From NCBI GenBank assembly GCA_029204045.2, contig CM055065.1, forward strand, positions 46,169,156 to 46,233,155: DNA of 64,000 nt. Reading direction: 5' to 3'. The notes under the pieces were generated by a model. That model searched no databases and was not told where the DNA came from. It saw only the letters and a program-made list of their open reading frames with translations. Positions 54,869 to 64,000 of the stretch are shown one piece after another (position 1 is the stretch's first letter; the number at the start of each line of letters is the position of its first letter). The stretch comes from Tillandsia leiboldiana (taxonomy: Eukaryota; Streptophyta; Magnoliopsida; Poales; Bromeliaceae). The position numbers and the translations under genes were made by a program.

Positions 54869-55081
54869 CTAGACCGGTAACGTCAATATAGGCGCCTCAG
54901 TCAATAGCCGCTTCAACTCATCGAAAGCGAGCTGGCACTCAGGAGTCCATATGAACTTCTCTTCTTCCTGGTCAAACGGGTCATTGGAGCGGCGATTTTG
55001 GAAAACCCTTCTCGAGGCGACGAACTGGGTCACAGAACAGATCCCCAAATAAGCTGAAGGTTCGAAGCCAGAATAGATCAA
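54869..55081 (-). pseudogene. Reverse transcriptase C-terminal remnant
   Basis: About 70 codons. The stretch EEKFIWTPECQLAFDELKRL followed by APILTLPV is the RT thumb/connection segment leading into RNase H. Just upstream the frame is shifted; a second frame there carries the IAAPMTRLT-like piece common in this family, so a small indel lies near 54,970. The 5' edge begins at LIYS, the residues after the YxDD box, but the YxDD box itself and all upstream RT are missing. Confidence 0.82.
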
Positions 55082-55341
55082 CTCCGCTCCACCAAGCGGA
55101 TCCCAAAACGCTTGATTCCCCGAGTTGGCGATACCTTCAACAGGACGTGATCACCTACTTGGAACTCCAAGTCTCGTCGTCGTTGGTCCGCATAGCTCTT
55201 CTGTCTACTCTGCGCGGTCAGCAACTGCTGCCTTGCTACGCGCACTCTGGCCTCTGCGTCCTCAAGTAGCTCTGGCCCGATAATACGACATTCACCGACG
55301 TCGTCCCAACAGATAGGGAAACGACATCGACTAGGGTTCAC
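55078..55341 (-). pseudogene. Integrase C-terminal fragment, out of order
   Basis: 87 codons with CRFPICWDDVGE, then VRVARQQLLTAQSRQKSYAD and LEFQVGDHVLLKVSP, the conserved GPY/F-side region of chromovirus integrases. It breaks off after KRFGIR. It lies 5' of the RT remnant, the reverse of normal order. Similar LVER-coding sequences flank both edges (about 55,350-55,362 and 55,084-55,095), which may mark the recombination points. Confidence 0.85.
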
Positions 55342-55933
55342 GTAGATATGCTATACGCTCAACCAAGGCTACTCCGCATAAGCACGCTAAACTTTGAAAC
55401 TCTGATGAGATCCGGTGCTTTAGTGCAAACATGATCGCATTCGATATGGCAATCAAATTTCATACCCTTTCTGGTTCACATAATACATGGCAACCCAAAG
55501 GCACCATTCATAATACTTAAAATATCCGGTTTTGACACGGTGTCCAACTTTATAGCTTAATACACATATTTCTATTATCAACTCAGTTGCAAGATGTGGC
55601 GAGATCAACGTGGCTAGTGGTCGCAAGCTGGGACGGATGTCTACAACAATGACAAAGACAATCTGTCCACTATGTACACAACTATCTGAGACCTACCAAA
55701 GGTCCGATACGGTCTGGAATATCAATACTGAAACTACTACATCGTTGTCCAGAGACAACCTTGGAAACTAAAATTTAAGTAAGCAGACAAATCGACCCAA
55801 TCATGATATTTCCCCTTACGGGGAAGTGTACTTCAAACCGCTCTTTCGACAGTACATTGTCTGCAGCCAACATACTTATCAAAAGAAAAGTGAAATACTA
55901 TAGATCTGTCGCCAACATCAAGTTGGGGACACG
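55342..55933 (-). other. Noncoding spacer of the F element
   Basis: No open frame of note. Bases about 55,840-55,930 match about 61,340-61,440 in the gag-only element's 3' spacer (shared CTCTTTCGACAGTAC and GTCTGCAGCCAAC). It ends at ACACG before LTR H. Confidence 0.7.
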
Positions 55934-58900
55934 TGTCACGCCCCGAGTTTCAAAACAGCGGTAGAAATTTTCTTTTTTTTTTCTTTTTTTTTTTAAAAAA
56001 TCCTCAGAGTACATATTGAAACTCGTGACGTAGACAGACCGCCACATGCACAGGAAACCCTCTGTCCACTGGGATAGAGTCTTCCCTGTACATGGTCGGC
56101 TATACAAATACAATACTGAATCAGAGGCGACGTAAACAACAACTGAAAATAACTAGTACACATCCAACATACAACACATAATCCACAACTCCGAAATATA
56201 ATACAGACTAATCACTGAATATGAAATACTGGAAATCTGTAGTCGATAACAGGGTCAACTCTACCGTGATAGCTCACTGGATCGTCCCAATCTCTCAACA
56301 CCCGACTGACCTGAAAAATAGTCACCCAGGGGGTGTGAGATACACTCTACATGTATCCCAGTGGGCACGACGGGCCGAGAAATAGCAAGTCGTACCTACT
56401 GGATACTGTAATAAGCGGATAGCAAAATAGGCTATAATCACAAGGCTGAATAACTATATACTGTACTGATATAATCATGATGAGTAATAAGCAAAAGGAG
56501 CTGAATAACTGTATGCTGTACTGTACTAAGCATGCTATGTAATAAGCAATAGGGAAAGCAGGGTACCATGATCATGTGCTAAGCAATAAAGCTAGTATCA
56601 CATATAAAGTTGAGTAAGCTATAACTGGCAATCATGTGAACATGGTCAATCTCAATAATACTGATCATGCTATAGAACAGAGCAAGGATGATAACATAAT
56701 ATCAAAATTGTAAACAAAGAGTACGAACAGTCATGTGCCAGTCATGCCAATAAATGTTGGAGTAATCAATGCAAATCATGCATCAATGATAGAAATCAAG
56801 TACCCAATCCATGCCACTGTTGGTCACTAGTGCCTCAGGCTAATGCCACCACTGGACACCAGGACCTCAGGCTAAGCTGCCATAGAACAGGACCTCAGGC
56901 AATTGCCACTGTTGGTCACTAAACATGCTATCATAACCCCAACGGGCTCACGGGTCTATGTGATAACCACTTTACCGGTAAAGAACGCATTGTGGGGGAT
57001 CAGACCCACTGCGATCGTGAATGAAAAGCTGGTGCTCTGGCAATCATAATGCTGATGCTCAAACTCGCGGTCCAATGACCGAACCATCGGCTACAAGCCG
57101 GGAAAATCCCACTCAGGATGCTGAAAGCTGTAATCTCAACTGATGCAGTATAACTGAAACTGTATAACAGAAGCTATATACTAGAAACTGTATACCAAAA
57201 CGAAACTCCTATTCTAACATGCAGTATAGAACAGGAATGCTGAATAAACTGAACTGATGACCAGTCATGCATGACATATGTCCAGATACATATCTACTGA
57301 TACTGAAAGCAAAATGCATAAGAAAAACTCACATGTGGAATCAAGGCTATATAGATATAAGGATTAAGTGTTGGAATGCAAGTAAATAGTAAGAAGCAAG
57401 TAAAAACTCAATAGCAACCATAATGCTGAATCTCAATCCACGGTCGGTAGACCGGACAGTCGGCGAGAAGCCGAGGGAATCCCCACTGGGATATCGATAC
57501 TGATGTAAATCATGCCAAGTACTGAAACTAGTACTCCTATTCTAAACATGCAGTGAAGAATAGAGTATAAGACATGTAACCAGATATATCAATCAATGCT
57601 GGAAATAATAAGCATAACGAAAGGCTCATCTGTGGGATCAAGGATATCAACAGAACAGGGGTCCGTCCTACCACGGTACCCGTAGGGCCGAAATGATAAA
57701 GCCCGCACCGAAGATAAACCCACCTCAACACAAGCGATCCTGAAATCCGCTGGGAGGCTCACTGACTAGCGGCTGACTGCTAGTACCTGAATAATAGATA
57801 CAAGTCAATAATAGACTCTCTCTCATATCCATCCCACTAACTCACTGTGTGTACAAGCTATACGAAAACTTTGCTGAAGTCCCGGGATTTTGCCGGAATT
57901 TTTCGGAAATCCGATTCCCGCTCAACGAAAGCCATTGGGTTTCCAACAAAGGGTTTAGAGATCATGGGCGCACAGCCCAAAACAGCCCATGAGGCTACAA
58001 TTGCAATTAAACCCCTAGGGTTTCCCAAAATTGCATAAAAACCCTCCAAAAACTCAAGTTTTTGAAATTACTTCACAACCACACACTTCCAAACTGAACC
58101 GAGGGCACCTGTAGGTGGGCCTCGACATGCTGAATGCTGTGCTCACCATTTGGGAGCAGTGCGGAACCCGAGAACATAAATGGGTCCATAAACACTATGC
58201 TTGAAGGTTCTAACTTGCTAATCATGCACCCAAACTCAACCAAATCCAAATATGGGGTGAGCACCATGCTCAGGGAGTCGAGAGGGTCCAAGGGCTCACC
58301 ACTGGGCAGACCCAAGGCTGCAGGAACAGTAATTAAACAAGGTCGTCCATTATTACGTATATATAAGGTTCAAGTTGCAAAATCAACCAATCCCAACAGT
58401 CACCTTTTGAAAAGAAGTGAGCATCAAGCTCAGGGCACCACAGGGACTCAAGGGCTTGCCCTATTTGCAACCCAGAACTGCTGGATCAAGCAGATCCAAA
58501 ACCTTTGCTTACTAACATTACAACAATGCTCTATACACAAATCCACACAGATCTGCTTTGATCTGAAGTGAGCATCAAGCTCAGGGGACATAATGGAGTA
58601 ACTTTCATATTATACTCGAAGTCCAATTCCAAACAAAACCTCATTGAGGCATTTCCACAAACAGTTGGTGTGCACAACTTCACAACAAACAAGAAAGCCA
58701 TTGCCCGAGCTTGTTCTCAGCAGAGAGGGCACCTGGGAGGTTCTAAGATAGCAAGAATTGTTCCCCCCAGTTGCAGAAACTTTTCTATGCAACTGGGATC
58801 AAGCTCCAACCCTCGGTTTAGCCGTGGCTCGAGGAGGAAGATGATGCTCCAACCTCGAAAATGGTGACTCCCCAACCACAGGTTCTGGGCCTCAACCACT

Positions 58901-60873
58901 TGCACCAACAAGTGCTACAACACCTCACAAACTTACCTGAACCCATGCCCGGCGACAGGACACGGCGGCGACGCGGTGGAGTAAAGCTTGGTTTTGAGCT
59001 TCACCATCAACAATGGCGGATTTTCTTCGGGGCAGCATGGGGCTCATGAAATAGCATAGTTGGGATCTACTTGATCCCAGGAAGCTTACCGTCCACTCCC
59101 CGCAAGCCGGCGACGGCCGGAAGGCCGGCCACCGTAACTCAAACCCATTTCGGGTCATCCATGGCACCCGACGTTTCGGGCTGCATGGTTGCCATGCAAA
59201 GGCATGGACGGACTCTTCTCGGTCCCAAGAACATTTCTGGGCTTGTGTCCGGCAGTGGGAAGCGTCGCCGGCGCCGGAGCAAGAAGCTCGGCCATGGCTT
59301 CATCTTCCCGAAACTAGGGCACGACACCATCATCTCCACACTACACCAAGTCTTCCCAAACTTTATGGGAAGCTTGTACAGGACTAGAAGAAGCTTCTGA
59401 GCATTTTATTTTCCGACAAAAACCGTCGGATGCACTACGAGCCAAGGGCGGAGCAAAACCACCTTTTCCGGCGGTGCAACTTCACCGCCGGCAACCGGCC
59501 GTGCAAGGAGGTTCGGGACTTGGCAGGGGAAGTCTACAAGACCTCATTAAGACTCTGCCATGGGTCTTGGGCCAATAAAACCAAGGGATAAGAAGCCTCA
59601 CCTTCGCCGGAGTTGGAGAAGATGGGATGACGCCGGTTTTGCACCTCCCAGCGTCGCGCGGCCACGGCAGGATTCCGGATCACCTTGGCTAGTCTCCTGC
59701 AGGTTGCAGAGGTCCTCCAGTTGCTTTGGAAGAGAACCCAGGCCACCTTGATGCAACCCTTCCTCCACAACCCGAAATCCGGCAAGAATCTTGTTTTTCC
59801 GGCGATCCTCGGCGGCGGCTGATGGTGCGGCTCACGGGGGAGATGCAGAGGAAGATTAAGGAACCTTTGATGGAGGTTGGGTGCAAGAAAAACCTGTGTG
59901 ATGGTTCTTCCTCACTTCACTTCGGTTCCAAACAAATGTTTATCTTCCTCCCATACTCCGAGCCACCCAAATAGAGAGAGCAGTTCCGGGAGCTTAGCGT
60001 CGTGGCAGAGGTGGTGGGGGTCGTGGACAAGCAGTTGTAACTGCCCCCTACACACGACACTAGAACCTAGTACCAATTAGTGTATTTTTTCCACTTTCTT
60101 TGCATTTTAATTCTTTGCATTTTAAACCTTCCACACATCACCCCTTGCACTAAGACCCCTATTGTAGATTCATCTTGCATAATAGACCCTTTACACCAAG
60201 TTTCCCTAGACATGGTGCATAAAATATTGAATTTACACCGAGAATACAGTAAATTTTACCGTATTTCACGCTTTTCGAGACAACCGGTTCGTCAAATTGC
60301 GAAACAGACTTCGCCACGACGTCCGGCTCGTCGAGACCTATCAAGTAACGTATTTGCTTACTTGATTCGGCGCTCGAATAAAATCTCGGGCCATAAAGTT
60401 CTGTAAGTTGCAGTATGGCGCACGCACTTCGATGCACCCGGATCGCCAAACGCGAATTTCGTCAGTGCCATTGTGCTCAGAACGTCGAAAATAGCTAGAA
60501 TTGACTACTCATACCCCTATGTCTGGGGTCCAGACGGCGAAACGGCCGTCGATGATCAAAATGGCATTTGAATTAGGGGTTACTATTCACAACTTAAGTT
60601 GTGGGCCCCATAAGCTTCTTCGCTGATTTCTGAACGATCTGACCGTCGGATCGAAAATCTTTCTATACCATTTTTGATTGATTCAACGAGATGGTCGCAC
60701 TGGTGATTCCAAATTTTCGAGATTAGACTCGGATCTGAAAGGCAGAAATATTGCTCTGAAAACTGTGCAATTTGCACACCGGTATACAACCATTTAGGTT
60801 TAACTTTGCATTTTCTCATTCACATTCCCATTTGAATTCTTCAAATTCAAATTTAAATTTCTCGAGTACTACA
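55934..60873 (-). mobile_element. LTR H (4940 bp), 3' LTR of a minus-strand gag-only element
   Basis: It starts TGTCACGCCCCGAGTTTC and ends CTCGAGTACTACA, followed by polypurine tract and internal region. The first 1.58 kb is nearly identical to LTR I (62421 onward); visible differences are single bases. Contents: T-rich tract near 55,972, H2 at 56045-56094, H1 at 56339-56357, CTTTACCGGTAAAG at 56970-56983, three TGAGC-N5-GCTCA dyads (58258, 58418, 58569), GC-rich centre near 58,900-59,850, U3 palindrome CACAACTTAAGTTGTG at 60588-60603. Longest LTR in the window. Confidence 0.9.
56045..56094 (-). other. Conserved hairpin H2 (LTR H copy)
   Basis: On the minus strand CATGTACAGG pairs with CCTGTGCATG, then CTCT-TCC pairs with GGA-AGAG. 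Two outer pairs differ from the array copies as compensated changes. The LTR I copy is at 62534-62583. Confidence 0.72.
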
Positions 60874-61520
60874 TTACCCCCTCCTTATTAGAAGTTTCGT
60901 CTTTGAAACTTAACTATAGTAGGACATCGAACAGTCCACTAATACATGATGTCTGACTAACAGGTAAACGGCGACAACTAATCGCAGAACATCTACCCCA
61001 TCCAACTCAACCACAGCGACAATCAGTCACAAGGCACATAATAAACTGGAAAGCTCACTGAAACATCAGCACTGTTTGGAACAACTCTGGGCTACTAGTT
61101 TCGACAGTTTACTTGTAAAGGCCGACGTCGCTTGTATAGACGTCCAACAACCACAGTGACAACTAGTTAACTGCGCACATGTACGGTAGAGATCTGTCCA
61201 AAATACAATCACAGACTGTGATATCATCTCTAGAGTAATCACACTGTGCTCAAAAGGCAACTGCAAGGCTAACTTATAAGAAGGTACACATATAGACCCA
61301 ATCATAATACGCCACCTTTTTGGGGGGTAAAGTATTTCATCCACTCTTTCGACAGTACGTTGTCTGCAGCCAACGTGCTTATCAAAAGAATAGAAAAATA
61401 CCCACAATCTATTGCCAACAACTTGTTGGAGACATAACTCACATTGAAACCGACAGGAGTACCAACGTACCTTACTACACCAATCTCAATACCAATACTG
61501 AAAACAAATATCAAATGCCA

Positions 61521-62246
61521 CTAACACGACGTGATAACAGCCAAACTAAACATACCTGTTAGGTCCTCCGTTAGTGGATCATCCAGAGTAGTCTGGGCAT
61601 ACACTTGCCCTCCAGAACACTGACGCGGTCCACCTGACTGCGTACTCGGTATAGGACTCTGCCGTTGGTCAGTAACGGTTGGTGCGGTAACGGTAGACTG
61701 AGCTGCTGCAGGTCTCTGAGGGCAACCAGCTATGAGATGCCCGGCCTGGCCACACCTGAAACAACGGGCATGGCACTGCTCACATCTAATACCCCGATGA
61801 GGTCCACCACAGAAGACACAAGGTCGTGGAGTCTGCTGCTGTCCGCCAGCAAAAGTGCTCGTAGCCCGTACCTGGGTTCGGGGGTGTCTAGTCGGTTTCC
61901 CCTTGTTTGAGGATTTACCTTTCTTCCCAGAACGTGTTCGCTTCCTCTTCGAGGGCAACACAGCCATCACCTCAGATGGCGCTAGGACAAACAAAGGATG
62001 AATATCTCCTCCAAGGACATGAGCAGATAGAATGGGTGGCAAAATAGGTGGGGCAGGTGCAGTAGGAGCAACAGTCTGCTGCTGTATAAGCTGCTGAACC
62101 ACAGCAGTTAGTGCAGTAATCTGGTCCTGCAACTGCTGGAGTCTATCGGAGCCCTCTGGGTCCCCCGATACTCTAGAAAATCGACCGACACCTCGGCCAC
62201 TGCCAGCACCTCGCCCATCGCCACCATGACTCCCAGATTGAGCCAT
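61521..62246 (-). CDS. Gag-like nucleocapsid protein, internally deleted (241 aa)
   Basis: The ATG at 62246 begins 26 codons of Gly/Ser/Arg-rich tail. Residues 34-57 (LQQLQDQITALTAVVQQLIQ) look like a coiled coil. A basic run at 100-117 (KRKRTRSGKKGKSSNKGK) may bind RNA. Residues 162-175, CFRCGQAGHLIAGC, are a perfect CX2CX4HX4C zinc knuckle; a second Cys/His cluster (143-158, CVFCGGPH...CEQC) precedes it. Chromovirus Gag normally has a capsid domain of some 150-200 residues between coiled coil and knuckle; here it is almost absent, so the protein should not form a normal particle. The frame stops shortly after the knuckle, before any protease. RNA binding is possible; function is inferred. 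Confidence 0.75.
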   Translation of the reverse strand: MAQSGSHGGDGRGAGSGRGVGRFSRVSGDPEGSDRLQQLQDQITALTAVVQQLIQQQTVAPTAPAPPILPPILSAHVLGGDIHPLFVLAPSEVMAVLPSKRKRTRSGKKGKSSNKGKPTRHPRTQVRATSTFAGGQQQTPRPCVFCGGPHRGIRCEQCHARCFRCGQAGHLIAGCPQRPAAAQSTVTAPTVTDQRQSPIPSTQSGGPRQCSGGQVYAQTTLDDPLTEDLTGMFSLAVITSC

Positions 62247-62401
62247 ATCTGCAACACGATCAAACAGGTTAGGATAAACTCATATAGTGACTGCACACTT
62301 GAGTTCCTAACCCCAGCCACAATAAACCCCACGCACTCGCGTCAGACTCAAGTTATCCTAGGGTTCAATCCTAGCCAAATACTTAGGTTTCTTAAACCTA
62401 T

Positions 62402-62413
62402 TCTCTGATACCA
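62402..62413 (-). other. Primer-binding site, initiator Met tRNA type
   Basis: TGGTATCAGAGA on the minus strand, seven bases inside LTR I, the same spacing as in the tandem array. Confidence 0.85.
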
Positions 62414-62420
62414 TCTAATC

Positions 62421-64000
62421 TGTCACGCCCCGAGTTTCAAAACAGCGGTAGAAATTTTCTTTTTTTTTTCTTTTTTGTTTTAAAAAAAATCCTCAGAGTA
62501 CATATTGAAACTCGTGACGTAGACAGACCGCCACATGCACAGGAAACCCTCTGTCCACTGGGATAGAGTCTTCCCTGTACATGGTCGGCTATACAAATAC
62601 AATACTGAATCAGAGGCGACGTAAACAACAACTGAAAATAACTAGTACACGTCCAACATACAACACATAATCCACAACTCCGAAATATAATACAGACTAA
62701 TCACTGAATATGAAATACTGGAAATCTGTAGTCGATAACAGGGTCAACTCTACCGTGATAGCTCGCTGGATCGTCCCAATCTCTCAACACCCGACTGACC
62801 TGAAAAATAGTCACCCAGGGGGTGTGAGATACACTCTACATGTATCCCAGTGGGCACGACGGGCCGAGAAATAGCAAGTCGTACCTACTGGATACTGTAA
62901 TAAGCGGATAACAAAATAGGCTATAATCACAAGGCTGAATAACTGTATACTGTACTGATATAATCATGCTGAGTAATAAGCAAAAGGAGCTGAATAACTG
63001 TATACTGTACTGTACTAAGCATGCTATGTAATAAGCAATAGGGAAAACAGGGTACCATGATCATGTGCTAAGCAATAAAGCTAGTATCACATATAAAGCT
63101 GAGTAAGCTATAACTGGCAATCATGTGAACCTGGTCAATCTCAATAATACTGATCATGCTATAGAACAGAGCAAGGATGATAACATACTATCAAAATTGT
63201 AAACAAAGAGTACGAACAGTCATGTGCCAGTCATGCCAATAAATGTTGGAGTAATCAATGCAAATCATGCATCAATGATAGAAATCAAGTACCCAATCCA
63301 TGCCACTGTTGGTCACTAGTGCCTCAGGCTAATGCCACCATTGGACACCAGGACCTCAGGCTAAGCTGCCATAGAACAGGACCTCAGGCAATTGCCACTG
63401 TTGGTCACTAAACATGCTATCATAACCCCAACGGGCTCACGGGTCTATGTGACGACCACTTTACCGGTAAAGAACGCATTGTGGGGGATCAGACCCACTG
63501 CGATCGTGAATGAAAAGCTGGTGCTCTGGCAATCATAATGCTGATGCTCAAACTCGCGGTCCAATGACCGAACCATCGGCTACAAGCTGGGAAAATCCCA
63601 CTCAGGATGCTGAAAGCTGTAATCTCAACTGATGCAGTATAACTGAAACTGTATAACAGAAGCTATATACTAGAAACTGTATACCGGAACGAAACTCCTA
63701 TTCTAACATGCAGTATAGAACAGGAATGCTGAATAAACTGAACTGATGACCAATCATGCATAACATATGTCCAGATACATATCTACTGATACTGAAAGCA
63801 AAATGCATAAGAAAAGCTCACATGTGGAATCAAGGCTATAAGATATAAGGATTAAGTGTTGGAATGCAAGTAAATAGTAAGAAGCAAGTAAAAACTCAAT
63901 AGCAACCATAATGCTGAATCTCAATCCACGGTCAGTAGACCGGACAGTCGGCGAGAAGCCGAGGGAATCCCCACTGGGATATCGATACTGATGTAAATCA
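62421..64000 (-). mobile_element. LTR I, 5' LTR of the gag-only element (cut by window end)
   Basis: Same as the first 1.58 kb of LTR H: T-rich tract, H2 at 62534-62583, H1 at 62828-62846, CTTTACCGGTAAAG at 63459-63472. The U3, the GC-rich centre and the outer target duplication lie beyond the window. Confidence 0.9.

Larger units (their letters stand above)
53854..55933 (-). mobile_element. Internal region of the F element with degenerate, rearranged pol
   Basis: Next to LTR F lies, on the minus strand, GGTGGTAGAGA (polypurine tract) preceded by GGGGACGAAACTTCC. Going 5' on the minus strand come a partial integrase, RNase H, the RT C-terminal end, then an integrase C-terminal fragment, and a spacer whose far end resembles the 3' spacer of the element at 60874-62420. 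The integrase C-terminus thus stands upstream of RT, which is not the Ty3/gypsy order. The family is a chromovirus of Tekay/Del type, judged from integrase sequence. The region ends at 55933 where another element begins. Confidence 0.82.
60874..62420 (-). mobile_element. Internal region (1547 bp) with gag remnant only
   Basis: Minus-strand order: primer-binding site, short leader, a gag-like frame, a 0.6-kb spacer without frames, the conserved GACGAAACTTC block and a purine-rich tract before LTR H. No protease, RT, RNase H or integrase. Two nearly identical LTRs imply recent insertion, so the proteins were presumably supplied in trans. Confidence 0.85.

Overview
This window looks like repeat-rich, gene-poor nuclear DNA from a flowering plant. 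I find no host gene, rRNA, tRNA or CRISPR array. Nearly all of it is transposable elements nested in one another: Ty3/gypsy-type LTR retrotransposons with very long LTRs (about 3.9-4.9 kb), two Helitrons, TIR/MITE elements and long (AT)n microsatellites. GC-rich LTR centres, chromovirus-type pol remnants, AAACCCTA leader motifs and plant telomere-type repeats support a plant. A monocot such as pineapple is a guess by style only.

Layout. 1-13222: forward LTR B (cut by the window start) holds LTR A (2248-12082, AGTAC target duplication), which holds reverse solo LTR C (7596-11995, GTCTG duplication). LTR A contains a 1.75-kb spacerless palindrome. 13221-13635: GA/TA microsatellites and a MITE. 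13636-27376: tandem array LTR-int-LTR-int-LTR with three 4059-bp LTRs and two 782-bp noncoding internals. 27377-29151: microsatellite and a Helitron remnant with an RPA-like exon. 29152-32767: AT-rich DNA with MITE relics. 32768 to about 45409: a second, minus-strand Helitron carrying solo LTR D (33824-38058), a 172-bp MITE, and a TIR element (39697-44777) that contains telomere-like repeats and solo LTR E (40192-44638). 45489-53853: reverse 3' LTR F with solo LTR G (46057-50494) inside it. 53854-55933: the F element's internal region with scrambled, broken pol. 55934-64000: a minus-strand element with two LTRs (H complete, I cut by the window end) around a gag-only internal region.

The LTRs share an ordered set of noncoding modules: a CTTAAG-centred palindrome in U3, a TATA box in several, an AAACCCTA leader, TGAGC-N5-GCTCA dyads, TTTACCGGTAAA, a stem between CCCACTG and CTCACACCC (H1), a long hairpin before GGCGGTCTGT (H2), an A-tract, and the end GGGGCGTGACA. 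The H1 and H2 stems change sequence between subfamilies while keeping their pairing. This suggests selection on structure in a family whose coding part is mostly lost. Such non-autonomous copies would need proteins supplied by a related autonomous element. Boundaries and target duplications were read by eye; no alignment or folding program was run.
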